NCBI GenBank assembly: GCA_031546805.1
Contig: JAVBJW010000042.1
Coordinates: 1-12,050, forward strand
DNA length: 12,050 nt
Source: Mesenet sp031546805
GTDB taxonomy: Bacteria > Pseudomonadota > Alphaproteobacteria > Rickettsiales > Anaplasmataceae
Direction of reading: 5' to 3'
Below are positions 1-6,229 of the stretch, piece after piece. Within the stretch, counting starts at the first letter, position 1, and every line of letters begins with the position of its first letter. A program made the translations under genes and the position numbers. The notes beneath the pieces are model-generated. The model saw only the letters and a program-made list of their open reading frames with translations. It was not told the origin of the DNA and did no database searches.

Positions 1-80
1 CCTTAAAACATACGACTATAGCGTTCCCAGTGATCAGCTGGTAGTTTCCTGTGGTGGGACTCCGCAGGTAAAGCTAGGAC
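1..80 (+). ncRNA. ssrS: Probable 3' part of a structured RNA, possibly 6S RNA (partial at window edge)
   Basis: This stretch is about 47% G+C in an AT-rich surround and has no convincing ORF, which is typical of an RNA gene in such a genome. It begins with CCTTAAAAC followed shortly by CGAC. As I recall it, this resembles the conserved segment in the 3' half of 6S RNA, the RNA that binds the sigma70 RNA polymerase holoenzyme. CCTGTGG (48-54) can pair with CCGCAGG (62-68). The latter also resembles the 3' closing strand of alphaproteobacterial 6S RNA, which would place the 5' half before the window. A competing fold pairs CAGCTGG (35-41) with CCAGGCTG (114-121). The identity rests on remembered similarity only. 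I saw no signature of tmRNA, SRP RNA or RNase P RNA. The strand and the 3' end are uncertain. Confidence 0.42.
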
Positions 81-90
81 ATACCTCTCT

Positions 91-111
91 CTGAGTTGTT
101 ACTCGCTTTTT
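91..111 (+). terminator. Possible short terminator after the 1-80 RNA
   Basis: GAGT (93-96) and ACTC (101-104) enclose a TGTT loop, followed by GC and five T residues (107-111). The stem is short, so this is a weak intrinsic terminator candidate. It would suit the end of an RNA gene transcribed on the plus strand. Confidence 0.28.
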
Positions 112-282
112 CTCCAGGCTGAGTTTAACAAAAGGTCGAATAAAACAATATATCAAAAACCAACCAAACCTCTTAAATCTTAAATTATACTCTTTTTTTC
201 AACATTTTTTTATTCTTTATGTTTTTTCTTGTGTTTAGGTGTTTTGTGAATATCAATAAATTTTAGCTATAAATTAGCATTT

Positions 283-1134
283 TTAGTTAGGTAGTACTGA
301 ACTTGTATTTTTTAAAAACTCCAAAGCTACGTCTTTCTCAAAACCTAAAATATCTTTTTCACTAACAAAATTCTGATTACCGAAAGTTGCTTCTAGCCTT
401 TCTGTAAAAGACTTGTTATTTATATTTTGAAAATATAATTTTAGCTCCGATAATTGTACTTGCTTTTTTTGTGGAGGGTGATAATTATGCAACAACTTAA
501 GTGCTTTTTTCTTAGCATCAGCAAGTAGTGTTTTTCTATTTGTAGTAACCTGATCATTGCTTCTTAATATGTGCAGACTGTACATCTGTTTTGCAGATTC
601 AGTTACATTTTCTGATATGATGAGTTTCTTTGCATTATCACTACGTTCCAAACTACGTAATATCATTTCGGTATAACCACCAAGCCCAGATAGCGCATTT
701 TTTGCTAACCTTGCATACGTTTTCATATATGCTTGTATGGAATCGCAATATAAAGCTATTTCGCAACCAGCATCTAAAGTGAAACCACTGACTGCAGCTA
801 CAATTGGAAAATTTGAAAATTTTAGCATTTGTAGTATTGACTGGCCGTACTCAATCTCTTCTTTAATTTTGAAGTTATAACGTAAGCTATTTTGATTTAT
901 TCCTGATGAGAAATTTACTGAATCACTTCCTATTATCATACAATTAAAATGTTTAGGTACTACATTAGCTGCATCGTATAACAACTTAAAAGTGTGATAA
1001 TCAATAGCATTGTCTTTTGAGTTAAATTCAAAACAGGCAACCCCATCACCTACATCCCAAAGCGATGCAGCTATATTTGTTACAACAGGTTTTGCATCTC
1101 GTTTAAAATCTGCCAAAGACCAACTATTTTGCAT
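283..1134 (-). CDS. Truncated crotonase-fold protein (C-terminal half of a 3-hydroxyacyl-CoA dehydrogenase)
   Basis: This 283-residue protein matches the enoyl-CoA hydratase portion plus C-terminal tail of long alphaproteobacterial/FadN-type 3-hydroxyacyl-CoA dehydrogenases. By eye the collinear segments are the lead-in with LADFKRDAKPV (residues 7-17), DVGDGVACFEF (27-37), the oxyanion-loop region NFSSGIN (74-80), AGCEIALYCD (122-131) and the tail ending EKDILGFEKDVALEFL. The NAD-binding dehydrogenase half that normally precedes this is absent, and the 140 bp upstream has no room for it. The first catalytic Glu position appears kept (E125), but the second Glu falls on about K145 in my alignment, and the usual GGGCE motif is DAGCE. 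The ATG start has only a weak AAGAG upstream. Beta-oxidation activity is therefore doubtful. It may be a decaying relic or a repurposed acyl-CoA-binding protein. Family assignment is fairly sure; function is not. Confidence 0.72.
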   Translation of the reverse strand: MQNSWSLADFKRDAKPVVTNIAASLWDVGDGVACFEFNSKDNAIDYHTFKLLYDAANVVPKHFNCMIIGSDSVNFSSGINQNSLRYNFKIKEEIEYGQSILQMLKFSNFPIVAAVSGFTLDAGCEIALYCDSIQAYMKTYARLAKNALSGLGGYTEMILRSLERSDNAKKLIISENVTESAKQMYSLHILRSNDQVTTNRKTLLADAKKKALKLLHNYHPPQKKQVQLSELKLYFQNINNKSFTERLEATFGNQNFVSEKDILGFEKDVALEFLKNTSSVLPN

Positions 1135-1218
1135 AATTCTTGACTCTTATAGAAAACACAAACCTATCTAATACTAGAAATGTTAAAATATGGTTTATTT
1201 ATAAGACTAAATAGTACT

Positions 1219-1246
1219 TATACAGTCCCAAATTTGGGACTGTATA
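1219..1246. repeat. 28-bp perfect palindrome between the ankyrin and crotonase genes
   Basis: TATACAGTCCCAAA is followed immediately by its exact reverse complement, giving a symmetric 28-bp site. As RNA it would form a stem of about 12 bp with an AATT loop. It starts about 28 nt after the stop of the ankyrin gene, where a terminator would sit, but no T-tract follows on the minus strand. It could equally be an operator for a dimeric regulator ahead of the crotonase gene, or one copy of a dispersed palindromic repeat. Confidence 0.6.
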
Positions 1247-1273
1247 GCCACAAATATTTTTTGCAAGCTTGGT

Positions 1274-2314
1274 TTATAAACCTCTTTGACTTTTACTCAT
1301 CAAGGATTGACAATCTAAAGATTGTATCTGAAGAGGATTCAACTGTGATTTATATTCCTCCATTTTGGGTATTGATATTTTTAAAACTTCTTCACCCAAT
1401 CTTTGATTTAAAGCAGCAATCTTCAATTCATCTGATAAAATATTTTTAGAATCATCACATGTATCTAGATATTGCTTTAGTACATAGTTAGGAATTTGCT
1501 CTATCACTTCTTTCCATTTATCTTCATACGGTTCTTGAAGTATCATATGAACCAGTGTGAGATCACCATCACATTTTATATTCAGAAGATCAATAAAAGG
1601 TTTTAGATTAGTACAAGATTTTAAATCAACTTTCTTAATAACTTTTAACACAAAATCAAGTGGATTATTATAATTTTTCATACTACACTTTTTAGATGTA
1701 GCATCTCGTGATTCATGATAACTTACAGCATAGTACAACGGTGTACGTCCCTCATCATTTTTAATACTCAAAAGACTGATTAGTCTATAGTGAGAAACAC
1801 CTCTAACTTGTTTATCTTCTAGGTCTTTTACTAGTAAATCTAGGAATAACCCCGTATTTGATTTTGCTATAACGTGCAATACAGTATCTTTTTTATTGTC
1901 TTGCATTTTGAGAAAATTGGTTAATTGTTCACTTGGGAATTTCTTCAATAAATCTAATACTAATTTAGGTTTCTGTGATATTATTGTATGTAATGTCGTG
2001 TTTCCACCATTAATCTCACTAAATAAGTTAACCAAAGTTTCATCTGCAAATCTTAAAAAGAACTTAAGAACTTTATTATGCTCGTGTTGAATTATTGTAT
2101 CCAATACAGTCTCATCTTTGCTGTTTTTTATATTTAGAATCCAGCGAAAGTGATCAAGGTTCAGTCGTGCTGATAAAACATCTGGTAATAAATCTGGTCT
2201 TCGTTGTGCTATCTCATGTAATGCTGTATTTCCTTCAGAAAATTTTGACAAATGATAATTTGCCAAACAAAAATTCTGTACTAACCTAGTTATCAGCTCT
2301 CTACCATGAAGCAT
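1274..2314 (-). CDS. Ankyrin-repeat protein, main C-terminal part of an interrupted gene
   Basis: This is a 346-residue protein with degenerate ankyrin-type repeats. Motif lines occur at about residues 28 (EGNTALHEIAQ), 66 (KDETVLDTIIQ), 104 (GNTTLHTIIS), 141 (KKDTVLHVIA), 188 (EGRTPLYYAV) and 250 (GDLTLVHMIL), spaced about 37-60 residues apart. No signal peptide or membrane segment is visible. Ankyrin proteins in Rickettsiales often act as secreted or host-interacting proteins, but nothing here identifies a target. The ATG at 2314 has GGAG only about two bases away, which is too close to be a good ribosome site. The frame stays open upstream through four codons to an amber codon at 2329-2327 and then through the 2327-2548 ORF. 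This is therefore probably the downstream part of one gene broken by a nonsense codon, not an independent gene. Confidence 0.75.
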   Translation of the reverse strand: MLHGRELITRLVQNFCLANYHLSKFSEGNTALHEIAQRRPDLLPDVLSARLNLDHFRWILNIKNSKDETVLDTIIQHEHNKVLKFFLRFADETLVNLFSEINGGNTTLHTIISQKPKLVLDLLKKFPSEQLTNFLKMQDNKKDTVLHVIAKSNTGLFLDLLVKDLEDKQVRGVSHYRLISLLSIKNDEGRTPLYYAVSYHESRDATSKKCSMKNYNNPLDFVLKVIKKVDLKSCTNLKPFIDLLNIKCDGDLTLVHMILQEPYEDKWKEVIEQIPNYVLKQYLDTCDDSKNILSDELKIAALNQRLGEEVLKISIPKMEEYKSQLNPLQIQSLDCQSLMSKSQRGL

Positions 2315-2326
2315 CTCTCCATTATA

Positions 2327-2548
2327 CTATACCTTAAAATCATCTTTTTTATCAGATTTTAATGCATAAGCAAGCACATCACAATTTGGATCATTTTCTA
2401 TTAAGGATAGTAATTGTAAGTGTGGCTTTTCTTTACTTAGCGCTTTTACTAGAGTGTGTAATTTAGGGTCTTTTTTATTAATTTTAATCCTTATGTGATC
2501 TCTATAATTAAAAAAGAGCTTTTGGATCAATTTAAAAATCTTAAGCAT
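2327..2548 (-). CDS. N-terminal fragment of the interrupted ankyrin-repeat gene
   Basis: This 73-residue ORF begins with a short amphipathic, basic-hydrophobic stretch (MLKIFKLIQKLFF) and continues into a diverged ankyrin-like repeat (KKDPKLHTLVKAL, then DVLAYALKSDKKDD). It ends at TAG (2329-2327). It is in the same frame as the 1274-2314 ORF, and the two are separated only by that stop and four further sense codons. Translation initiation is well supported: AGGAGG lies at 2561-2556, seven bases before the ATG, and a good promoter lies just upstream. The strong start signals belong to this fragment and not to the larger downstream ORF, so the ancestral protein was probably about 423-424 residues. 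In this sequence it yields a short peptide unless the stop is read through or is a sequencing error. Confidence 0.68.
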   Translation of the reverse strand: MLKIFKLIQKLFFNYRDHIRIKINKKDPKLHTLVKALSKEKPHLQLLSLIENDPNCDVLAYALKSDKKDDFKV

Positions 2549-2555
2549 ATCCCAA

Positions 2556-2561
2556 CCTCCT
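2556..2561 (-). promoter_or_regulatory. Shine-Dalgarno of the ankyrin gene
   Basis: A perfect AGGAGG on the minus strand lies seven bases before the ATG at 2548. It is the best ribosome binding site in the window, and it marks 2548 as the true start of the ankyrin gene. Confidence 0.7.
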
Positions 2562-2577
2562 ATATTTATAATTAAAG

Positions 2578-2605
2578 GTTATAATGTTAAAATTTAAAAA
2601 GTCAA
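2578..2605 (-). promoter_or_regulatory. Sigma70-type promoter of the ankyrin gene
   Basis: On the minus strand the -35 is TTGACT (2605-2600) and the -10 is TATAAC (2583-2578), with a 16-base spacer. Each hexamer has one mismatch to consensus. Transcription would start near 2571, about 22 bases before the ATG and just ahead of the Shine-Dalgarno. Confidence 0.55.
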
Positions 2606-2640
2606 TAAATTGGTTAATATATCAATATATATATAAAACG

Positions 2641-2723
2641 AAAATTTCAGACGGATTTCTCCCAGATTCAATAAAGCAGTTGAGTTTTTTAAACTTTGTT
2701 GCTGCTCTCTTCTCTGAAATTTT
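2641..2723. repeat. 83-bp element with perfect 11-bp terminal inverted repeats
   Basis: AAAATTTCAGA (2641-2651) is exactly repeated in inverted form as TCTGAAATTTT (2713-2723). Inside, AGCAG (2675-2679) can pair with CTGCT (2702-2706), and AGTTT (2683-2687) with AAACT (2691-2695) around a TTT loop, giving a nested hairpin. The element lies in the divergent gap between the ankyrin and TPR genes, outside both predicted core promoters. It has the form of a small non-coding palindromic or MITE-like element, or an untranslated structured RNA. Confidence 0.5.
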
Positions 2724-2736
2724 GTTCATAGAATGT

Positions 2737-2766
2737 TTAGCAATATTTTAACATTTTTATTATAAT
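2737..2766 (+). promoter_or_regulatory. Possible promoter of the TPR gene
   Basis: A perfect -10 TATAAT lies at 2761-2766, with a partial -35 TTAGCA at 2737-2742 and an 18-base spacer. Transcription would start near 2773, only a few bases before the ATG at 2776, so the mRNA would be almost leaderless if this is the promoter used. Confidence 0.33.
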
Positions 2767-2775
2767 AAGAGTACT

Positions 2776-3627
2776 ATGTTATCTGTTTTGAACTTTGTGA
2801 TCAAAATTCAATTAGTTTTTATTTTTATTTTATTACAATCTTTTAGCATTCATGCTAGTGAAGGATCAGAAGTGTTTTCTCAAATTGCAAATGCAATAAA
2901 AAGCGATTTCAAAGATATAATCAGTGATAGTAATAGTGGTTTTCTTGAAAAAAAAAGTGATAAATTTGAAATAAAGATCAGTAAAAACTTAACTAATGTA
3001 AATTACCTACTTAAAAAAGCTAAAGCTGCTTTTGATATTGGAAGTATTGAAATTGCAGCATCTTTTTACAAACAAATACTAAGCAAGTTTCCTGATAATA
3101 AAAGTGCATTAATTGGACTTGGAAATCTTTACTATGTGCAAAAAGATTATGAGCTTGCTCATACAATATACTTAAGTTTACTAAAAAAATATCCCAAAGA
3201 TACCACCATAATACTGAATTACTTAACAATAGTTTCAGATTATGATCCTGATTTTACACTAAAAGAAATGTTAAACCTATCTAATAATGTCAATAAAACT
3301 TACGCTCCACTACACGCTCACTTAAGCTTGCTCTACGCAAAACTTAATGACGTCAACAGTGCGAAGAATTATATGATTTCTGCACTTTCCCTTGAACCGG
3401 ACAATGTTTTTTACATTTATAATTTAGCTGTAATGTATGATAAATTGTCAGAGTTTAAAAACGCTGCTTTTTTTTATAAAAAGCTAATAAATAAAATTAC
3501 GATTTCACAAGATAAAAATACAATCAAGAATATACCTATAAAACAAGTAAGCAATAGGTTGAAATTTATAAAATCCGTGTATAACCTCACCTACTTATCT
3601 CTTTCTCCCTCTCTGTACCGGTTCTAA
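2776..3627 (+). CDS. Exported tetratricopeptide-repeat protein
   Basis: This 283-residue protein starts with a Sec-type signal peptide: a hydrophobic core at about residues 7-23 and a plausible cleavage after HA at 26-27. It is therefore likely periplasmic or envelope-associated. TPR-like helical pairs follow at about residues 74-107, 108-141, 176-209 and 210-243, with typical features such as AAFDIGSIEIAASFYKQIL and the DNxxxxxxLGxLYY and PDNxFYIYNLAVMY patterns. TPR domains bind other proteins, so a scaffold or assembly role is likely, but the partner is unknown. The ATG is the only sensible start, with a weak AAGAG four bases away. The last dozen residues (after SVYN) are low in character and are read antisense to coding-like sequence beyond the neighbouring glycosyltransferase stop. 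The C-terminus may therefore have been altered by a rearrangement. Confidence 0.8.
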   Translation: MLSVLNFVIKIQLVFIFILLQSFSIHASEGSEVFSQIANAIKSDFKDIISDSNSGFLEKKSDKFEIKISKNLTNVNYLLKKAKAAFDIGSIEIAASFYKQILSKFPDNKSALIGLGNLYYVQKDYELAHTIYLSLLKKYPKDTTIILNYLTIVSDYDPDFTLKEMLNLSNNVNKTYAPLHAHLSLLYAKLNDVNSAKNYMISALSLEPDNVFYIYNLAVMYDKLSEFKNAAFFYKKLINKITISQDKNTIKNIPIKQVSNRLKFIKSVYNLTYLSLSPSLYRF

Positions 3628-3681
3628 TGATACCTTACCTAATGCCTTTTCCAATACTTTGTAACCATAAGAATATATTAT

Positions 3682-4527
3682 TTACTTGCTACTTATATCA
3701 CTTTGTTGATCAAGGCCTAGTTTCTTAAGGTCTCTTGGGTTGTTGTAATCCTTGTCATAACCTTTTCCCTGTTCTATTTTTAGTTTTACAGTTGATGGCA
3801 GCTTGCAATTAAAATCCGAAAATACAAACTCATTGCTCTTAGTATTACTTTGTGTTATAAATTCGCATATCATACTCCCTGGGCATGTAGCCTTGAATCC
3901 ATTAGTAAAATACATATTAAATAACTTAGAAATATGCTGAGGGATAATTTGATTAAGAATACTGCTTTTCTCAGCAGATTTTGAAAAAAAATTACATAGG
4001 AAATTGTTTTTTTCATCAAAATAAAAATTAAAACCTTTTTTACTCTCAATATTTCCTATCTCTCCAGTAATCTCAGTATCTACATCAAAATAAATACCAC
4101 CTGTTATATTAAGTAGTGGAAGCCTAATTATGTCACTAGCAGCACAATATTTAAATGACTTCTTTTCTTCATTATTAATAGAAAATTTAGTTGTAAATAT
4201 TTTATTCAACAAATCATAGATCCATACATCTACCTGCTCATCCAGTTTCATATCATACACATCAATTTTCCAAAGGTTTCTTGTATTGCCGTTCCTTTTT
4301 TTATCTATTCCTGCTTTGATGTCATCAAAGCTCATGCTTTCCATGCTATCAATATTTTTTCTGTTGTCTTTTAGGAGGTGTTTCTCACTGTAAACTAAAA
4401 TTATATCTCTAGATTTATTTTCATCTGCGGCATCTTTAAGATTGCCAAAATATTCTGATGGAATATCGCTACCAAACCAGATGAAGTATATTGGTAGATT
4501 ATCTGAAACGATATTATCTTTAGGCAC
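3682..4527 (-). CDS. TcdA/TcdB-like glycosyltransferase (DXD sugar-binding family)
   Basis: This 281-residue protein has the GT-A glycosyltransferase signature shared by large clostridial toxins and short Gly_transf_sug proteins. The N-terminal strand LPIYFIWFGSDIP (residues 11-23) matches the nucleotide-sugar entry motif. The segment AASDIIRLPLL (129-139), GGIYFDVDTE (143-152) carries the expected catalytic set D132, R135, Y146, D148 and D150. By family analogy D148/D150 would bind the metal and UDP-sugar. No signal peptide or membrane segment is visible, so it is cytosolic or sent out by a specialised secretion system. By analogy it could glycosylate a host protein, but donor and target cannot be read from sequence. 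The start is GTG: an in-frame stop lies two codons upstream and no close ATG follows. The frame past the TAA stop continues with coding-like sequence to 3595, which suggests a longer ancestor. Confidence 0.82.
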   Translation of the reverse strand: MPKDNIVSDNLPIYFIWFGSDIPSEYFGNLKDAADENKSRDIILVYSEKHLLKDNRKNIDSMESMSFDDIKAGIDKKRNGNTRNLWKIDVYDMKLDEQVDVWIYDLLNKIFTTKFSINNEEKKSFKYCAASDIIRLPLLNITGGIYFDVDTEITGEIGNIESKKGFNFYFDEKNNFLCNFFSKSAEKSSILNQIIPQHISKLFNMYFTNGFKATCPGSMICEFITQSNTKSNEFVFSDFNCKLPSTVKLKIEQGKGYDKDYNNPRDLKKLGLDQQSDISSK

Positions 4528-4554
4528 AAGTTATACTAAGTTAATAATGTATAT

Positions 4555-4582
4555 ACTATAATTAGTATGTTAATATAATCAA
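4555..4582 (-). promoter_or_regulatory. Promoter of the glycosyltransferase gene
   Basis: On the minus strand the -35 is TTGATT (4582-4577) and the -10 is TATAGT (4560-4555), with a 16-base spacer. The predicted start near 4548 leaves a leader of about 20 bases before the GTG at 4527. No strong Shine-Dalgarno is present in that leader. Confidence 0.42.
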
Positions 4583-4684
4583 GTATTTTTTATTTAAAAT
4601 TAATCAACCTATACATCACCATCCTGGATTAGAAATATAACAGGCATATTAACTATTTTTTACTATGTAACTGCTAACTTACTA

Positions 4685-4690
4685 TATAAT
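4685..4690 (+). promoter_or_regulatory. -10 element for the mlaE-mlaF operon
   Basis: A perfect TATAAT lies about 26 bases before the ATG at 4717. No good -35 is found at 16-18 bases upstream, only AT-rich sequence around 4659-4667. A start near 4697 would give a 20-base leader. The surrounding DNA is so AT-rich that chance matches are likely. Confidence 0.3.
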
Positions 4691-4716
4691 ATATACTTGT
4701 TTTCTAAAGTAAAAAT

Positions 4717-5502
4717 ATGATATTAACTTGTGCTGTAAGTATATTCATAAATAGTGGTAAACATTCAATCGGTTTATTGTCGTCCGTTGGTAAAATGTTT
4801 ATATTTTTTGCTAAATCTATTTATCAGTGCTTTTTACCACCGTATTATTTTCATCTTTTAAAAAAACAAGTAATGGAAATAGGGTACTTTTCTTTACCAA
4901 TTGTTGGTTTAACTTCAATTTTTGTTGGTGCAATAATAGTACTGCAAAGTGGTTTGAAACCACCTATTATTAATCCCGATGCGATAATACCATATATAGT
5001 TGTAACATCTATTACAAGGGAATTAGGACCAGTTCTAATAGGCTTAATAATTGCAGGAAAGGTTGGGGCAGCAATAGCTGCAGAAATTGGTACCATGCGT
5101 ATTACTGAACAAATAGATGCACTCATAACTCTTGACGTTAATCCTTTTAAATATCTCGTTGCTCCGCGAGTTATAGCTGCAATAATTACACTGCCTATTT
5201 TAATAACTTGTGCTAATTTAATAGGGGTATATGGAGGATACTTAGTTGCTGTTTTTGAGCTGCATTATAGCTCAGACTTATATATTAAATATGCCATTAA
5301 ATCTTTTAATATAAATGATTTAACACTTGGGCTAATAAAATCTATCGTTTTTGGAGCAGTGATATCACTTGTAAGTTGTTATTATGGCTATTGTTGTAAA
5401 GAGGGAGCACGCGGTGTTGGAATGGCAACAACTTCAGCAGTTGTATTATCTTCAGTATTTATAATACTACTAAATTACATTATTACTTTGATCTACTCAT
5501 GA
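4717..5502 (+). CDS. mlaE: MlaE-type ABC transporter permease (phospholipid/lipid asymmetry)
   Basis: This 261-residue inner-membrane permease belongs to the MlaE/YrbE/Ttg2B family, of usual length. The family core is clear: hydrophobic segment with FVGAIIVLQSG (69-79), TRELGPVLIGLIIAGKVGA (100-118), and the conserved coupling region EIGTMRITEQIDAL (123-136) that contacts the ATPase. Later membrane segments lie at about 152-180 and 203-225, and the typical end is GARGVGMATTSAVV (230-243). In the known Mla system MlaE with MlaF, MlaB and MlaD moves phospholipids between the inner membrane and the periplasmic carrier MlaC, keeping the outer membrane asymmetric. Only mlaE and mlaF are here, so the other subunits would be elsewhere. 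The last codon overlaps the next start by four bases (ATGA), which implies translational coupling. Confidence 0.88.
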   Translation: MILTCAVSIFINSGKHSIGLLSSVGKMFIFFAKSIYQCFLPPYYFHLLKKQVMEIGYFSLPIVGLTSIFVGAIIVLQSGLKPPIINPDAIIPYIVVTSITRELGPVLIGLIIAGKVGAAIAAEIGTMRITEQIDALITLDVNPFKYLVAPRVIAAIITLPILITCANLIGVYGGYLVAVFELHYSSDLYIKYAIKSFNINDLTLGLIKSIVFGAVISLVSCYYGYCCKEGARGVGMATTSAVVLSSVFIILLNYIITLIYS

Positions 5503-6209
5503 ACAATATAATATCAATATCAGATCTATATTTATCTTTTAATGGCAGAAAAGTACTAAATGGTATAGATTTACAAATATCAAAAGGAGAATCCATAGTA
5601 ATAGTTGGTGAATCAGGAAGTGGAAAATCTACTCTTATCAGACTCATTATAGGTTTAATTACTCCAGATTCAGGAAATATAAAAATAGACAACTCAAATA
5701 ATAACAACATTCTAAATTTTGGTGTTTTATTTCAAAATGGTGCTTTGTTTGATAGCATGACTGTATGGGAAAATATATCATTTAATTTTAAAAAACGTTT
5801 AAACGTTAATAAACAAAAAGCAAGGAAGCTAGCGATAGATAAATTAAACATGGTGCACTTAAGTCAAGATACTGCCGATATGTTTCCTTTGGAGCTTTCA
5901 GGTGGTATGAGAAAAAGAGTGGCACTTGCAAGAGCAATAGCTCATGACCCACAAATAATAATGCTTGATGAGCCAACATCTGGATTGGACCCAATAATAT
6001 CAGATTTAATTAGTAATATAATAATAAAATTATCTCACGAACTGAATCCAACAATAATTACAATTACACATGATATTCATAGTGCATTTAGAATCGCAAA
6101 TAGGATAGCAGTGTTGTACCATGGAAGGATCATTTTCTGTGGAACAGTGCAAGAAATAAAAAAAACTAACAATTGTTATATTAAAGATTTAATCAAATAT
6201 GCTATTTAA
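5499..6209 (+). CDS. mlaF: MlaF-type ABC transporter ATPase
   Basis: This 236-residue cytoplasmic ATPase powers the MlaE-type permease encoded directly upstream. All ABC motifs are intact: Walker A GESGSGKST (37-45), Q-loop Q79 in LFQNG, signature LSGGMRKRVALARA (133-146), Walker B IIMLDEP (153-159) with catalytic E158, the D-loop SGLD, and the switch His191 in ITHD. The LFQNGALFDSMTVWENI segment is characteristic of the MlaF/Ttg2A group. It is shorter than E. coli MlaF (about 269 residues), mainly at the C-terminus. The start overlaps the mlaE stop with no separate Shine-Dalgarno, so expression depends on upstream translation. The gene ends 20 bases from the convergent purA stop. Confidence 0.9.
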   Translation: MNNIISISDLYLSFNGRKVLNGIDLQISKGESIVIVGESGSGKSTLIRLIIGLITPDSGNIKIDNSNNNNILNFGVLFQNGALFDSMTVWENISFNFKKRLNVNKQKARKLAIDKLNMVHLSQDTADMFPLELSGGMRKRVALARAIAHDPQIIMLDEPTSGLDPIISDLISNIIIKLSHELNPTIITITHDIHSAFRIANRIAVLYHGRIIFCGTVQEIKKTNNCYIKDLIKYAI

Positions 6210-6227
6210 TACGTTGTTTTTTAGCAT
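6199..6227. terminator. Weak candidate bidirectional terminator between mlaF and purA
   Basis: ATGCTA (6199-6204) and TAGCAT (6222-6227) are inverted repeats around the short convergent gap. A run of six T residues lies at 6217-6222, on the plus strand. The six-base stem and 17-base loop are poor for an intrinsic terminator, and part of it lies inside the mlaF coding end. It is recorded because no other stop signal lies between these convergent genes. Confidence 0.2.
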
Positions 6228-6229
6228 TA

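Noticed and set aside
1..134. Other RNA identities (tmRNA, SRP RNA, RNase P RNA, 5S rRNA)
   Set aside because: There is no T-loop GTTCGA, no tag-peptide codons, no SRP tetraloop core, no RNase P GAGGAAAGTC core and no 5S pattern on either strand.
1180..1449. 89-codon plus-strand ORF with hydrophobic residues
   Set aside because: It lies antisense to the ankyrin gene end and crosses the palindrome. It has no Shine-Dalgarno and no recognisable family.
2561..2640. AT-rich tract as a replication origin or dinucleotide repeat
   Set aside because: The TATATA run is short, no DnaA-box cluster is seen, and a promoter explains the region.
3598..3627. Pyrimidine-rich end of the TPR gene as a terminator
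   Set aside because: No stem precedes it, and it is still within the coding frame.
4851..5126. 91-codon minus-strand ORF inside mlaE
   Set aside because: It is the shadow of the conserved permease core, whose motifs fix the plus strand as coding.
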